From: DATAES01 sp036493595
GTDB lineage: Bacteria; Actinomycetota; Acidimicrobiia; Acidimicrobiales; JACDCH01
DNA length: 64,000 nucleotides
NCBI GenBank assembly: GCA_036493595.1
Contig: DASXPN010000093.1
Location: 46,683 to 110,682, forward strand
Reading direction: 5' to 3'
Positions 45,027-53,336 of this stretch are shown one piece after another. The position numbers were made by a program, and so were the translations under genes. The notes beneath the pieces are model-generated. The model was not told the DNA's origin and searched no databases. It worked only from the letters and a program-made list of their open reading frames with translations. How positions within the stretch are numbered: position 1 is the stretch's first letter; each line of letters opens with the position of its first letter.

Positions 45027-46241
45027 TCAGCCGGACTCGGGGAGGTCGATGCGGGCCAGCCACAGGCCGGGCGCGTCGATCTCGGCCGGCGTCGGCAACT
45101 CCCGCTCGGACTTCCACAGCCGCTCGAGTGCGTCCGCGCCGGATCGCTCGACGACACCGTGGACGAACGCGGCGCCGTGCTCGTAGTGCGCCTGGGTGAG
45201 CTCGAGCCCGAACAGCCGTTCCACGAATCGATCGGACGGATCAGCCGTCACCCGGCGCCTGCGTAGCGCCTCGGTGACCATGCCGTACGAACCGACGAGC
45301 CCCTCGCCGACGGAGTCCATCACGTAGTCGACGTAACCGACGACGACGGCGACGATCGCCTCGAGCTGCGGCAGCAACTCTCGCTGCGCCGGGGACTGGA
45401 TGGCGCCGAGCAACACCTCGGGATCGCCGAGCAACTCGGGCAACTTCGTGAGCGCGTTCGGATCGGACACGTCGAGCTCGCCGAGGCGCGTCTCGAGCGC
45501 GTTCGGATCGGGTTCGAAGCCCGCGACGTAGCGGTGGAGCAGTGAGTCGAGCGTGGACCGCACATGGGGGACCGAGAGCACCGCGTGACGCGTGACCTCG
45601 TGCACGCACACCCACAGACGCAGGTCGTCCTTCGGCAAGCTCCACTCGTTGCCGAAGTCGTCGATGTTGCCGAGCAGGAAGGCGATCTCGTCGCTCGGCG
45701 GCCGCGGGATCGGCAGGTCGTACTGACCGAACGAGCGCCTCGCGAGATGGCCGAGGAGCGAGCCGATCGTCATGCCGAGCATCACCGGGCTGAACGCCTG
45801 CATGATGCCGCCGAGCATCTTGGCCATCGGGTCGTCGAGATCCTCGGGATCGTCGGACAGCGTCGGCATCTGCTGTGTGCCCGACAGCGATCCGGCGAGC
45901 GCCTCGAAGAGCTGACGGTGCGCGTCGAGTGTCTTTTGCATCCAGACCGTGCGTGTCACCGGGACGATGGAAACGCCGCGCCCCGACGGCGATGTCGTCA
46001 ACGACGTTGCGTTCGCGACCTGGAGCTCGGCAACCCTCGCCAGTTGCTCGAGCTGGATGCGGTCGAGGGGGTCGACGTTCGGCTCCGAGGCGCCTTCCGT
46101 GGCGATGGATGCGGCGAGCTGACGAGCGGCGTCCCAGTTCACCGGACCTTGCTGCTGCAACATGCGAGCCAGGTCGCCGAACAGCGGGATGCCGCGGAAC
46201 GGATCGTCGCCCTCGGGACCGAGTGGACCAGGATCGCTCAC
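45027..46241 (-). CDS. Zincin-like protein of the actinobacterial DUF2342 type
   Basis: 404 residues. The N-terminal half is helical (PFRGIPLFGDLARMLQQQGPVNWDAARQLA, then SLTTSPSGRGVSIVPVTRTVWMQ) and the middle carries LPKDDLRLWVCVHEVTRHAVLSVPHVR, the place where family members have H-E-x-x-H. Here the residues are H-E-V-T-R-H, one residue too many for a classical zincin, so peptidase activity is doubtful. No signal peptide. The family is sometimes described as F420-associated or zinc-dependent metalloprotease. GTG start is six bases from a TACCAT -10 box. Divergent from the SDR gene. Confidence 0.8.
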   Translation of the reverse strand: MSDPGPLGPEGDDPFRGIPLFGDLARMLQQQGPVNWDAARQLAASIATEGASEPNVDPLDRIQLEQLARVAELQVANATSLTTSPSGRGVSIVPVTRTVWMQKTLDAHRQLFEALAGSLSGTQQMPTLSDDPEDLDDPMAKMLGGIMQAFSPVMLGMTIGSLLGHLARRSFGQYDLPIPRPPSDEIAFLLGNIDDFGNEWSLPKDDLRLWVCVHEVTRHAVLSVPHVRSTLDSLLHRYVAGFEPDPNALETRLGELDVSDPNALTKLPELLGDPEVLLGAIQSPAQRELLPQLEAIVAVVVGYVDYVMDSVGEGLVGSYGMVTEALRRRRVTADPSDRFVERLFGLELTQAHYEHGAAFVHGVVERSGADALERLWKSERELPTPAEIDAPGLWLARIDLPESG

Positions 46242-46247
46242 ATTGGC

Positions 46248-46253
46248 ATGGTA
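46248..46253 (-). promoter_or_regulatory. -10 box for the zincin-like gene
   Basis: TACCAT on the minus strand ends six bases before GTG 46241, inside the 17-base gap to the divergent SDR gene. Confidence 0.5.
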
Positions 46254-46258
46254 GGGCG

Positions 46259-47236
46259 ATGTCGACGATCGTCCTCAGCGGTTCGACCGATCCGCTGGGC
46301 CGCCGGGTGAAGGCCCTGCTCGAGGGGTACGAGGGCGTCGAACGGATCGTCGAGGTCGGTACCCACGAGCTCGGCGGCCACGATCACGACGAGGGCTCCG
46401 ACCTGAAGGCGTCGATCGAGGGTGCGTCGGCGGTCGTGCACCTCGGCGGCGACATCGACGAGACCAAGGTGCTGCTCGACGCGGCAGCGGCCACCGGCGT
46501 GGGCACCATCGTGATGCTGTCGAGCGCAACGGTCTACGGCGCGTGGCCGTCCAATCCCGTTCCGCTCACCGAGGACGCGCCGCTGCGTCCCAATCCCGAG
46601 CTCGAGTTCGCGGTGCGGGCGGCGGAGCGCGAGCGCCTGGCGGTCGAGTGGAAGTCGGATCATCCAGGAGTGACGATCGCGATTCTGCGTCCGGCGGTGC
46701 CGGTTGCCGAGGACGCGAGCGGATGGTTGGCACGGGCGCTGAAGGCGGCGGCCGCGGTTCGAGCGGTAGGCAACGACGATCCGCCCGAGCAGTACGTGCA
46801 TCTCGACGACCTCGCGGACGCGATCGTGCTGGCGCAGCGCACGCGCCTCGATGGTCCGTTCAACGTCGCGCCGGACGGATGGATCGCGGGCGATCAGGTG
46901 CGCGCGCTGGCCGGCGTCCCGCGCGTTCGTGTGCCCGAGCCCGTGGCGCGCCGCATCGCGTCCGCGCGATGGAAGCTCGGTCTCGCGCCCGCGCCGCCCG
47001 GCTTGCTGCCCTACACCGTCCATCCGTGGGTGATCGCCAACGACCGACTGAAGGCGGCCGGCTGGCGACCGGGATCGACCAACGAAGAGGCTTACGTCGC
47101 CGCTCACCGTCCGGCGCCGTGGGCCACTGTCAGCCCGCAACGTCGCCAAGAGCTCGCGCTCGGCGGTGCGGCCGCCGCGCTCGCGGGCGCCGCGGCCGGC
47201 GCGGTCGCGCTGATCCGCAAGGCCCGCCGCAAGTAG
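46259..47236 (+). CDS. NAD-dependent epimerase/dehydratase-like (extended SDR) protein
   Basis: 325 residues. N-terminal loop LSGSTDPLGRRVKALL is an SDR nucleotide-binding motif; VVHLGGD, IVMLSSATVYGAWPS and PEQYVHLDDLADAIVLA follow the extended-SDR plan. Where the catalytic Y-x3-K is expected the sequence is EFAVRAAERE, with Phe and Ala, so it is probably not a working dehydrogenase and may bind NAD as a sensor or regulator. The C-terminus has a hydrophobic Ala/Gly helix and a KARRK tail that could anchor it to the membrane. Start ATG 46259; upstream context is divergent. Confidence 0.75.
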   Translation: MSTIVLSGSTDPLGRRVKALLEGYEGVERIVEVGTHELGGHDHDEGSDLKASIEGASAVVHLGGDIDETKVLLDAAAATGVGTIVMLSSATVYGAWPSNPVPLTEDAPLRPNPELEFAVRAAERERLAVEWKSDHPGVTIAILRPAVPVAEDASGWLARALKAAAAVRAVGNDDPPEQYVHLDDLADAIVLAQRTRLDGPFNVAPDGWIAGDQVRALAGVPRVRVPEPVARRIASARWKLGLAPAPPGLLPYTVHPWVIANDRLKAAGWRPGSTNEEAYVAAHRPAPWATVSPQRRQELALGGAAAALAGAAAGAVALIRKARRK

Positions 47237-47301
47237 ATCCGATCGGTCGCAGTCGCGGTCGCTCGTCGCGCTCGCGGCGCACTCGCCGCGTGCCGGCGGT
47301 G

Positions 47302-48549
47302 CTAGCTCGGCGTTCGCTCGGCCAACGTTGCCGTCATGGTGAGGTCCTGTCCGGCGCGGGCGACGACGAGCGTGATCGTGTCACCGGAGTGATGGCCGTG
47401 CAGCTCGACCGACAGCGCGCTCATCGACGTGATCTTCGTACCGTCGACGGCCGCGATCACATCGTCGGCCGAGAGTCCGGCGGTCGCCGCTGGACTGCCG
47501 TCGACCACCTTGGTGACGCGCGCGCCGCCATCCGTGTCCGCACCTTCGACGCCGAACCACGCGTGATGCGCAGCGCCAGTGGCGATGATGTCCTCGGCGA
47601 CGGCGCGCACGACGTCGATCGGCGCGGCGAAGCCCATACCTGCGGGGCTGTCGGCAGGTGTGGCGGTCGTGAGAAGGCCGACGACGACACCATCCGCATT
47701 GGCCAGCGCGCCGCCGGGTGAAGTGCTGGCCGACGCCGCGTCGGTCTCGATCATGTCGTGCAGGTCGGCTCCCTCGATGCTGTCGACCTTCTTGCCGAGC
47801 GCGCTCACCACGCCCGCGGTGACCGATGGTCCGCCGGACGTGCCGATCGGCGCGCCGATGGCGATGGCGGACTCACCGAGTTGCAGATCCGTCGCCGAGC
47901 CGAACGTGGCGACCGGCACTTGGCCGGTGTCGATCTTGACGACCGCGACCGACGTCCACTTGTCGACGCCGAGGATCGTGCCCGGCGCGGATCGGCCATC
48001 GGCGAGCGTGACCTGCACAGTCTTCGCCTGTTGCACGAGATGCGCGTCGGTGACGAGGTAGCCGTCGTCGCGGAACAGCACGCCCGACCCGGCGGTCGCG
48101 CCGGTCGCGGTGGCGACATCGAGGCGGGCCACGGCGGGACCGATCGTGCGCGTGACGCCGACGACCGGGTTCGGCGTCGACGACGCATACTCCGCCATCG
48201 CCCGCACCGGGACCTTCTCGACGACGGGCTTCTCGACGACGTGGTCGCGCAAACCCCCCATCGTCACGACCACTCCGAGCGAGAGGGCGGCGCCGACGAG
48301 TCCGGCGACGACCGCGACGCCCCACAGGTTCGGGCCCGATCGCTTGGCGGTCGCGGTACCGGTCGAACCGCCGGTTGCCCCACCGCCGGCGGCGTCGCCG
48401 GCCGGTCCGAGCTCCGACGGATGACGCCACAAACGGTCGTCCGGAGGCAGTGGAGCCCCGAAGCCGGGCGCGTCGTCGTCGCTCTCGTCGTCGGAAGGCA
48501 CGGGAAAACGATAGACACGGACCTGCTCCGAGGGGCCGCGGCCCACCAC
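47302..48549 (-). CDS. HtrA-like membrane protein with trypsin fold and PDZ, catalytic residues degenerate
   Basis: 415 residues. Cytoplasmic N-terminus with DDRLWRHPSELG, one membrane helix at about 75-98, a chymotrypsin-fold domain at 130-310 and a PDZ domain at 325-410 (HHAWFGVEGADTDGGARVTKVV). The histidine remains (VTDAH170), but the aspartate position reads KWTS200VAVVKI and the serine loop reads STSP278GGAL instead of GNSGGPL. So two of three catalytic residues appear lost and it should be a pseudoprotease that binds peptides. Convergent with the SDR gene and divergent from moaE. Confidence 0.85.
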   Translation of the reverse strand: MVGRGPSEQVRVYRFPVPSDDESDDDAPGFGAPLPPDDRLWRHPSELGPAGDAAGGGATGGSTGTATAKRSGPNLWGVAVVAGLVGAALSLGVVVTMGGLRDHVVEKPVVEKVPVRAMAEYASSTPNPVVGVTRTIGPAVARLDVATATGATAGSGVLFRDDGYLVTDAHLVQQAKTVQVTLADGRSAPGTILGVDKWTSVAVVKIDTGQVPVATFGSATDLQLGESAIAIGAPIGTSGGPSVTAGVVSALGKKVDSIEGADLHDMIETDAASASTSPGGALANADGVVVGLLTTATPADSPAGMGFAAPIDVVRAVAEDIIATGAAHHAWFGVEGADTDGGARVTKVVDGSPAATAGLSADDVIAAVDGTKITSMSALSVELHGHHSGDTITLVVARAGQDLTMTATLAERTPS

Positions 48550-48554
48550 TCACC

Positions 48555-48560
48555 TACGAT
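48555..48560 (+). promoter_or_regulatory. -10 box for moaE
   Basis: TACGAT ends six bases before ATG 48567 within a 17-base divergent gap. Confidence 0.5.
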
Positions 48561-48566
48561 TGAGCC

Positions 48567-49046
48567 ATGCGACCACCGACGTCGGGCGACGTGTGGTTGG
48601 GATTGGCACGAGACACACTGCCCGTCGAGCGGGCCATGGAGTGGGCCGTCCGCCCCGATTGCGGTGCGGTCGTGCTGTTCAGTGGCACGGCGCGCGATCA
48701 CGCACCAGATCGCCCGGATGTTCGCCAACTCGAATACGAGGCGTACGAGGAGCAGGTGGTGCCGCGCCTGCAGACCGTGGCCGCCGAGGCGCGCACGCGC
48801 TGGCCGGCGATCGGACGCGTCGTGTTGCTGCATCGCATCGGGGTCGTCCCCATCGGGTCGTCCGCCGTCGTCGTGGTGGTGTCGGCACCACACCGTCCCG
48901 AAGCGTTCGAGGCGGCGAGATTCTGCATCGACGCCGTCAAGTCGTCGGTCCCGATTTGGAAGCACGAAGTGTGGGACGGTGGCGACGCGTGGGGTGACGA
49001 CACGCAGGTACTGGTCCCGGCGCACGACGTCCGGCAGACGACCTAA
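48567..49046 (+). CDS. moaE: Molybdopterin synthase catalytic subunit
   Basis: 159 residues. Inserts the dithiolene sulfurs into precursor Z with MoaD as sulfur donor. VVLFSGTARDHAPD, LEYEAYEEQVVPRLQ, LHRIGVVPIGSSAVVVVVSAPHRPEAFEAARFCID and VPIWKHEVW, with the active-site lysine, are all present. No other moa gene is visible; MoaD must be elsewhere. It stands upstream of a small membrane protein and mreB, possibly cotranscribed, but without functional relation that I can see. The ATG is six bases from a -10 box. Confidence 0.94.
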   Translation: MRPPTSGDVWLGLARDTLPVERAMEWAVRPDCGAVVLFSGTARDHAPDRPDVRQLEYEAYEEQVVPRLQTVAAEARTRWPAIGRVVLLHRIGVVPIGSSAVVVVVSAPHRPEAFEAARFCIDAVKSSVPIWKHEVWDGGDAWGDDTQVLVPAHDVRQTT

Positions 49047-49064
49047 GGGAGGGATGCGGGGTTC

Positions 49065-49232
49065 ATGGGTGTTCTTGTCTTCCTCCTCGTGCCGCTCGCG
49101 GTGATCGTCATCGGATCGCTGGTGCTGACCGCGGTCAACCACAAACCGCAGAGCATGAAGTCGAGCATGGATTCGTTTCAGCGCGAGATGAAGGCGTTGT
49201 CGCCTGAGGCCGAAGAGCGGAAGCGGAGCTGA
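49065..49232 (+). CDS. Small 55-residue single-helix membrane protein
   Basis: ATG 49065 opens 55 codons: residues 2-24 are one hydrophobic helix (VLVFLLVPLAVIVIGSLVL) and the rest is a charged, helical cytoplasmic tail (MDSFQREMKALSPEAEERKRS). GGGAGGG at 49047-49053 is upstream but rather far. It ends two bases before mreB, so cotranslation with mreB is likely and a role in anchoring the filament is possible. No family recognised. Similar short helix-plus-tail proteins are common in actinobacteria. Confidence 0.6.
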   Translation: MGVLVFLLVPLAVIVIGSLVLTAVNHKPQSMKSSMDSFQREMKALSPEAEERKRS

Positions 49233-49234
49233 CG

Positions 49235-50239
49235 ATGGCTCGCGACCTCGCCATCGACCTCGGCACCGCCAACACGCTGGTGTACGAGCGCTCCCGCGGC
49301 ATCGTGCTGAACGAGCCGTCGGTGATCGCGCTCAACAGCCGCACCGGCGACGTGCTCGCGATGGGCCACGAGGCTTGGCAGATGATTGGCCGCACACCCG
49401 GTTACATCGTGGCCGTGCGCCCGTTGCGCGGCGGCGCCATCACCGACTTCGACATCACGCAACGCATGATCCGCTTGCTGCTGCAGCGTGTGGGCGTCAA
49501 CCGGTTCAACCGCCCGCGCGTCGTCATCTGTGTGCCGTCGGCCATCACCGAGGTCGAGCGCCGTGCCGTCACCGAAGCGGCCCGCCGCGCCGGTGCGGCG
49601 GACGCGCAGCTCATCGAGCAGCCGATGGCGGCGGCGATCGGCGCGGGACTCGCGATCCAGGAGCCCGTCGGCAACATGGTGATCGACGTCGGTGGCGGCA
49701 CGTCCGAGACGGCGCTGATCTCGCTCGGCGGGTTGGTGGCGTTGCAAGCGGTGCGGGTCGGCTCGTTCGACATCGACAACGCCATCCAGACCTACGTGCG
49801 CCGCGAGTACGGCATCGCGGTCGGCGAGCGAACCGCGGAGGAGATCAAGGTCGCGATTGGCTCGGCCTATCCGACGCTCGACGAGTTCAAGGCCGAGGTA
49901 CGCGGGCGCGACCTCATGAGCGGCTTGCCGAAGACGGTCATCCTGTCGCCCGAAGAGGTGCGGGCGGCGATCGACGAGCAGGTCGCGGCCGTCGTCGATT
50001 CGGTCATCGCCTGCCTCGGCCAAGCGCCACCCGAGCTTGCGCAGGACCTCATCCTCCGCGGCATGCACCTCGTCGGCGGTGGCGGCATGTTGCGCGGGTT
50101 CGATCTTCGCATCGCGGAGGAGACCGAGATCCCCGTGCACCTGGTCGACGCGCCGCTCGAGTGCGTCGTGCTCGGCGCCGGCAAGGTGATCGAGAACTAC
50201 GACCGCCTCAAGATGATGTTCATGGGGGCCCGCCGCTAA
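49235..50239 (+). CDS. mreB: MreB-like actin homologue
   Basis: 334 residues. DLAIDLGTANTLVYERSRGIVLNEPSVIAL (phosphate 1), ICVPSAITEVERRAVTEAARRAGA, MVIDVGGGTSETALISLGG (phosphate 2) and RGMHLVGGGGMLRGFD (adenosine) are all typical. MreB filaments guide elongasome wall synthesis at the inner membrane. mreC, mreD, pbp2 and rodA do not follow, unlike in most rod-shaped bacteria, so this may be an Mbl/MreBH-like paralogue. It starts two bases after the small membrane protein gene and ends before repeat copy D. Confidence 0.93.
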   Translation: MARDLAIDLGTANTLVYERSRGIVLNEPSVIALNSRTGDVLAMGHEAWQMIGRTPGYIVAVRPLRGGAITDFDITQRMIRLLLQRVGVNRFNRPRVVICVPSAITEVERRAVTEAARRAGAADAQLIEQPMAAAIGAGLAIQEPVGNMVIDVGGGTSETALISLGGLVALQAVRVGSFDIDNAIQTYVRREYGIAVGERTAEEIKVAIGSAYPTLDEFKAEVRGRDLMSGLPKTVILSPEEVRAAIDEQVAAVVDSVIACLGQAPPELAQDLILRGMHLVGGGGMLRGFDLRIAEETEIPVHLVDAPLECVVLGAGKVIENYDRLKMMFMGARR

Positions 50240-50251
50240 CCGACCGCCCAT

Positions 50252-50324
50252 GGCGACGGCGACGGCGACGGCGACGAATGTTGGTTCTATTGCGGGGCCA
50301 TGGCCCCGCAATAGACCCGGAGTT
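50252..50324. repeat. GGCGAC hexamer repeat and convergent-junction element copy D
   Basis: Four GGCGAC units (50252-50275) lead into CGAATGTTGG (50275-50284), a 30-base insert and ACCCGGAGTT (50315-50324). Bases 50286-50300 and 50301-50315 are a perfect 15+15 inverted repeat. Relative to copy A the insert has the same length and keeps the arms paired through a compensating change (CCATTG/CAATGG versus CTATTG/CAATAG). The bioD stop lies inside the element. Confidence 0.8.
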
Positions 50325-50925
50325 CGGCAGTGGATGTCACCACCTCGAGCTTCTCGCGGTCGGTGAGCCACGCGAGGTTCAAGGCGTGCAGCTCGTCGTC
50401 GGGCTCGAAGTGGTTGAGCAGGACGACGCAGCGGTGTCGAGCGAGCGCGCTGATCGAGAGCTTGACCGAGTTGATCGTGCCGAGGCCGGCGTCGGCGACG
50501 AGCACCACGAGGTCCGGCGCGAGTGCGTCGCAGAGGTCGACCGAGTCGCCGTCGAACGCGATCGGTGAGCGCGGGCCGCCCACGGTCTCGACCCACCGGA
50601 CCTTCGGCTCCGGCGACGCCCACCGCAACTCGCGGACCAGGTCGGCGACGGTGAACGGCTCGTGATCCGTCACCGCCGCGGCCATCGGCGGCGCCATCGC
50701 CACGGAGTACCAACGATGTCCGGGGCACACGTCGTGTGGATGCTCTCCCGTCGCCGCGGCGAGCACGTCCGCATCGGTCGGCCCCGTTTCGTCCGCGTCG
50801 AAGGACTGCACCGGCTTGCGAGCGGCAACGGTGATCCCCTCGGCGCTCAGCTGTGACAGCACGGCCGCACCGGTCCAGGTCTTGCCGATCTCGGTCGCAG
50901 TGCCGAGGCAGACGACGAGGGTCAC
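50287..50925 (-). CDS. bioD: Dethiobiotin synthetase
   Basis: 212 residues. Closes the ureido ring of biotin with CO2 and ATP. VVCLGTATEIGKTWTGAAVL is the P-loop, usual GTDTxVGKT; KPVQSFD, WVETVGGPRSPIAF and VLVADAGLGTINSVKLSI match the family, with VVLLNHFE for the base pocket. Its GTG start overlaps the bioF stop (GTGA). The last 12 residues and stop codon are encoded by repeat copy D, so the normal C-terminus may have been replaced or extended by the element. Confidence 0.88.
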   Translation of the reverse strand: MTLVVCLGTATEIGKTWTGAAVLSQLSAEGITVAARKPVQSFDADETGPTDADVLAAATGEHPHDVCPGHRWYSVAMAPPMAAAVTDHEPFTVADLVRELRWASPEPKVRWVETVGGPRSPIAFDGDSVDLCDALAPDLVVLVADAGLGTINSVKLSISALARHRCVVLLNHFEPDDELHALNLAWLTDREKLEVVTSTAELRVYCGAMAPQ

Positions 50926-52043
50926 AGGTCGGCGAGCGCCTTGGCGAGCGCGCCGACCTGTTCGTCGGTGTGCGCGGCCGACAAGGCGATGCGCAAGCGC
51001 GACGTACCCGGTGCGACCGTCGGCGGACGGATGGCGGGCACGAGCATGCCCTTCTCGTCGAGCAGTCGCGCCGACGCATCGAGCGCGCGTTGCTCGTCTC
51101 CGAGCACGACGGGAATGATCGGCGACGGGTGCCCGGGAGCGATCGTCTCGACGTGGCTGCGCAGTCGCGCGATCAGCGCGCTGCCCTCGGCAGAACGCAC
51201 CACACGGACGCTGGCGAGTGCGGCCGCGGTGTCGGCGGGTGTCGGTGCCGTCGTGAAGATGAATGGCCGCGCCGCGTTGACCACGAGATCGACGAACGCA
51301 CGCGGACCGGCCACGAAGCCGCCGAGCGAACCGAGCGTCTTGGACAGCGTCCCGACTCGCAGCACCGTGACCTCGTCCATCGCACCGTCCGGCAGCGACG
51401 GCCCGAGCACCGAGTGCGCCTCGTCGAGTACGAGCAACGCGTCATGCCGCGCGCAGACATCGAGCAACGGGGAGAGTGCGGCCTCGTCGCCGTCCATCGA
51501 GAACACGGTGTCGCTCACGACGATGCGTGGACCGTCATGGCCCCGAAGCAAGGCATCGACGTGGTCGACGTCGCGATGCCGCGCGATCTCGACTCGCGCC
51601 CGTGACAGCCGGCAGCCGTCGATGATCGACGCGTGGTTCAACTCGTCGCTCACGATGAGCACGTCGCCGGCGCCGAACGTCGTCAGCACTCCGAGGTTGG
51701 CGGCGAAACCGGTCGGGAACAGCAGCGCCGCTTCGGTGGATCTCCAGTCCGCCAGCTCCGTCTCGAGCTCGCGATGGATCGGCCGGCTGCCGACGATGAG
51801 ACGGGCCGAACCTGACCCCGAACCACACTGGTCGAGGGCGTCGTGTGCGGCGGCGATGACGGCCGGGTGCTGCGTGAGACCGAGGTAGTCATTCGAGGCG
51901 AACGACACGACCGTGCGGCCGTCGTCGAGCGTGAATGTCGGACCGCCGCCGTCGAGCGACCGCAGCGTCCGCCAGCGTCCGGCGGCGGCGATCGCGGCGT
52001 TGCGAGCCGCGACCCGATCGGTCCACGAACCGGACTCGATCAC
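50922..52043 (-). CDS. bioF: 8-amino-7-oxononanoate synthase
   Basis: 373 residues, PLP enzyme that condenses pimeloyl thioester with alanine. TVVSFASNDYLGLTQHPAV, GSGSARLIVGSRPIHRELE, DELNHASIIDGCRLSRA, DEAHSVLGP (Asp and His for PLP) and the Schiff-base lysine region VLRVGTLSKTLGSLGGFVAGP are intact. GTG 52043 overlaps the bioA stop by four bases; a further GTG two codons upstream is possible. Middle gene of bioA-bioF-bioD. No bioB, bioC or bioH is visible, so pimelate supply and the last step are encoded elsewhere. Confidence 0.93.
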   Translation of the reverse strand: MIESGSWTDRVAARNAAIAAAGRWRTLRSLDGGGPTFTLDDGRTVVSFASNDYLGLTQHPAVIAAAHDALDQCGSGSGSARLIVGSRPIHRELETELADWRSTEAALLFPTGFAANLGVLTTFGAGDVLIVSDELNHASIIDGCRLSRARVEIARHRDVDHVDALLRGHDGPRIVVSDTVFSMDGDEAALSPLLDVCARHDALLVLDEAHSVLGPSLPDGAMDEVTVLRVGTLSKTLGSLGGFVAGPRAFVDLVVNAARPFIFTTAPTPADTAAALASVRVVRSAEGSALIARLRSHVETIAPGHPSPIIPVVLGDEQRALDASARLLDEKGMLVPAIRPPTVAPGTSRLRIALSAAHTDEQVGALAKALADL

Positions 52044-53323
52044 GCGCACACTTCCTCGATCGAGGACGCGACGACGTCCACGATGCGTTCGATCTCGTCT
52101 TGCGTGATCGTCAGTGGGGGCATCACGACGATGACGTCGCCGAGCGGACGGATGAGCACGCCGCGCCGCACGCAGCCGGCCGACACCAACCGTCCCCACC
52201 GCAAGCCGCCGGACGGAGGCGCCAGCTCGATGCCTGTCATCAACCCTCGCCGCCGGATCTCCTTGACGCCGGCGAGCGGCGCGACACGCGCGTCGAGCAA
52301 CCCGCCGAGTTGGTCGGCGCGCGCTCGCACGTTGGCGAGGACATCCCATTCGTGGATGAGCTCGAGGTGCCGGCGGGCGACGGCCGACGCGAGCGCGTTC
52401 CCACTGAACGAGTGGCCGTGGTACAGCGTGTGCTCCGACAGATCGGGCCCGAGGAACGCGCGGTACACGCGGTCGGTCACGACGGTGGCCGACATCGCGA
52501 GGTAACCACCGGTGAGCCCCTTGCCCAGGCACAGGACATCGGGCCGCACGTCGCATTGCTCGACGGCGAAGAGCGTGCCCGTGCGGCCGAATCCCGTTGC
52601 GACCTCGTCGCACACGAGCAACACGCCGTGGCGTGCGCACGCCTCGTGAACGGCGCGCACGAACGCAGGCTCGTTGAGCAGCATCCCGGCCGCGCCTTGC
52701 ACGAGCGGTTCGACCACGACAGCGGCAAGTCGATCGGCATGTTCCTCGATGAGCGCGATGGCGGTGGCCGCATCACCGCTCGGCGCCCGCACGACAGGGA
52801 AGCGGAGTGGGTCGAACACCGACGTACCGAAGCCGCCATCGCCGACGGAGAGCGACCCGATGGTGTCGCCGTGGTACGCGCCCCCGAACGCGAGGTACCG
52901 ATCGCGAGTCGTGACGCCCTGATTCGTCCAGTACTGGAACGCGATCTTCAAACCTTGCTCGACCGCGGCTGCGCCATCCGATGCGAACAGGAAGTGCGGC
53001 TCGTCGACCGGCACGACCGCAGCAAGTGCTTCGGCGAGCTCGATCACGGCTCGGTTGCCGTTGCCGAGCAGCGTCGAGTGCGCGACGCGATCGAGTTGCG
53101 CTCGCAACGCGTCGTCGAGCTCGGGCACGTGATGGCCGAGCGTCGTCACCCACAACGACGAGATGGCATCGAGGTAGCGGCGGCCATCGACGTCGATCAG
53201 CTCGCGCCCCTCCGCCCGCTCGACGATGATCGGAGTGTTGTCCGCGTAGCACGACATCTGCGTGAAGCCGTGCCACACGACGGCGGCGTCGCGTTCGACC
53301 CAGGAGGCATGCCCGTCGACCAT
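52040..53323 (-). CDS. bioA: Adenosylmethionine-8-amino-7-oxononanoate aminotransferase
   Basis: 427 residues, class III PLP aminotransferase that uses SAM as amino donor. HGFTQMSCYADNTP near the N-terminus with the conserved Tyr, LFASDGAAAVEQGLKIAFQYW, YLAFGGAYHGDTIGSLSVG, LLVCDEVATGFGRTGTLFAVE and the lysine in LCLGKGLTGGYLAMSATV are diagnostic. ATG 53323 is seven bases from a TAGCGT -10 box, which itself overlaps the stop codon of the HEAT-repeat gene, so the bio operon has its own start within the longer row of minus-strand genes. Confidence 0.95.
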   Translation of the reverse strand: MVDGHASWVERDAAVVWHGFTQMSCYADNTPIIVERAEGRELIDVDGRRYLDAISSLWVTTLGHHVPELDDALRAQLDRVAHSTLLGNGNRAVIELAEALAAVVPVDEPHFLFASDGAAAVEQGLKIAFQYWTNQGVTTRDRYLAFGGAYHGDTIGSLSVGDGGFGTSVFDPLRFPVVRAPSGDAATAIALIEEHADRLAAVVVEPLVQGAAGMLLNEPAFVRAVHEACARHGVLLVCDEVATGFGRTGTLFAVEQCDVRPDVLCLGKGLTGGYLAMSATVVTDRVYRAFLGPDLSEHTLYHGHSFSGNALASAVARRHLELIHEWDVLANVRARADQLGGLLDARVAPLAGVKEIRRRGLMTGIELAPPSGGLRWGRLVSAGCVRRGVLIRPLGDVIVVMPPLTITQDEIERIVDVVASSIEEVCA

Positions 53324-53330
53324 CCGATTG

Positions 53331-53336
53331 ACGCTA
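53331..53336 (-). promoter_or_regulatory. -10 box for the bioAFD operon
   Basis: TAGCGT on the minus strand (its TAG is the stop of the HEAT-repeat gene) ends seven bases before the bioA ATG, leaderless geometry. Confidence 0.5.

Noticed and set aside
49178..51079. 633-codon minus-strand frame over mreB and bioD
   Set aside because: Conflicts with MreB (all phosphate motifs present) and BioD; no domain of its own.
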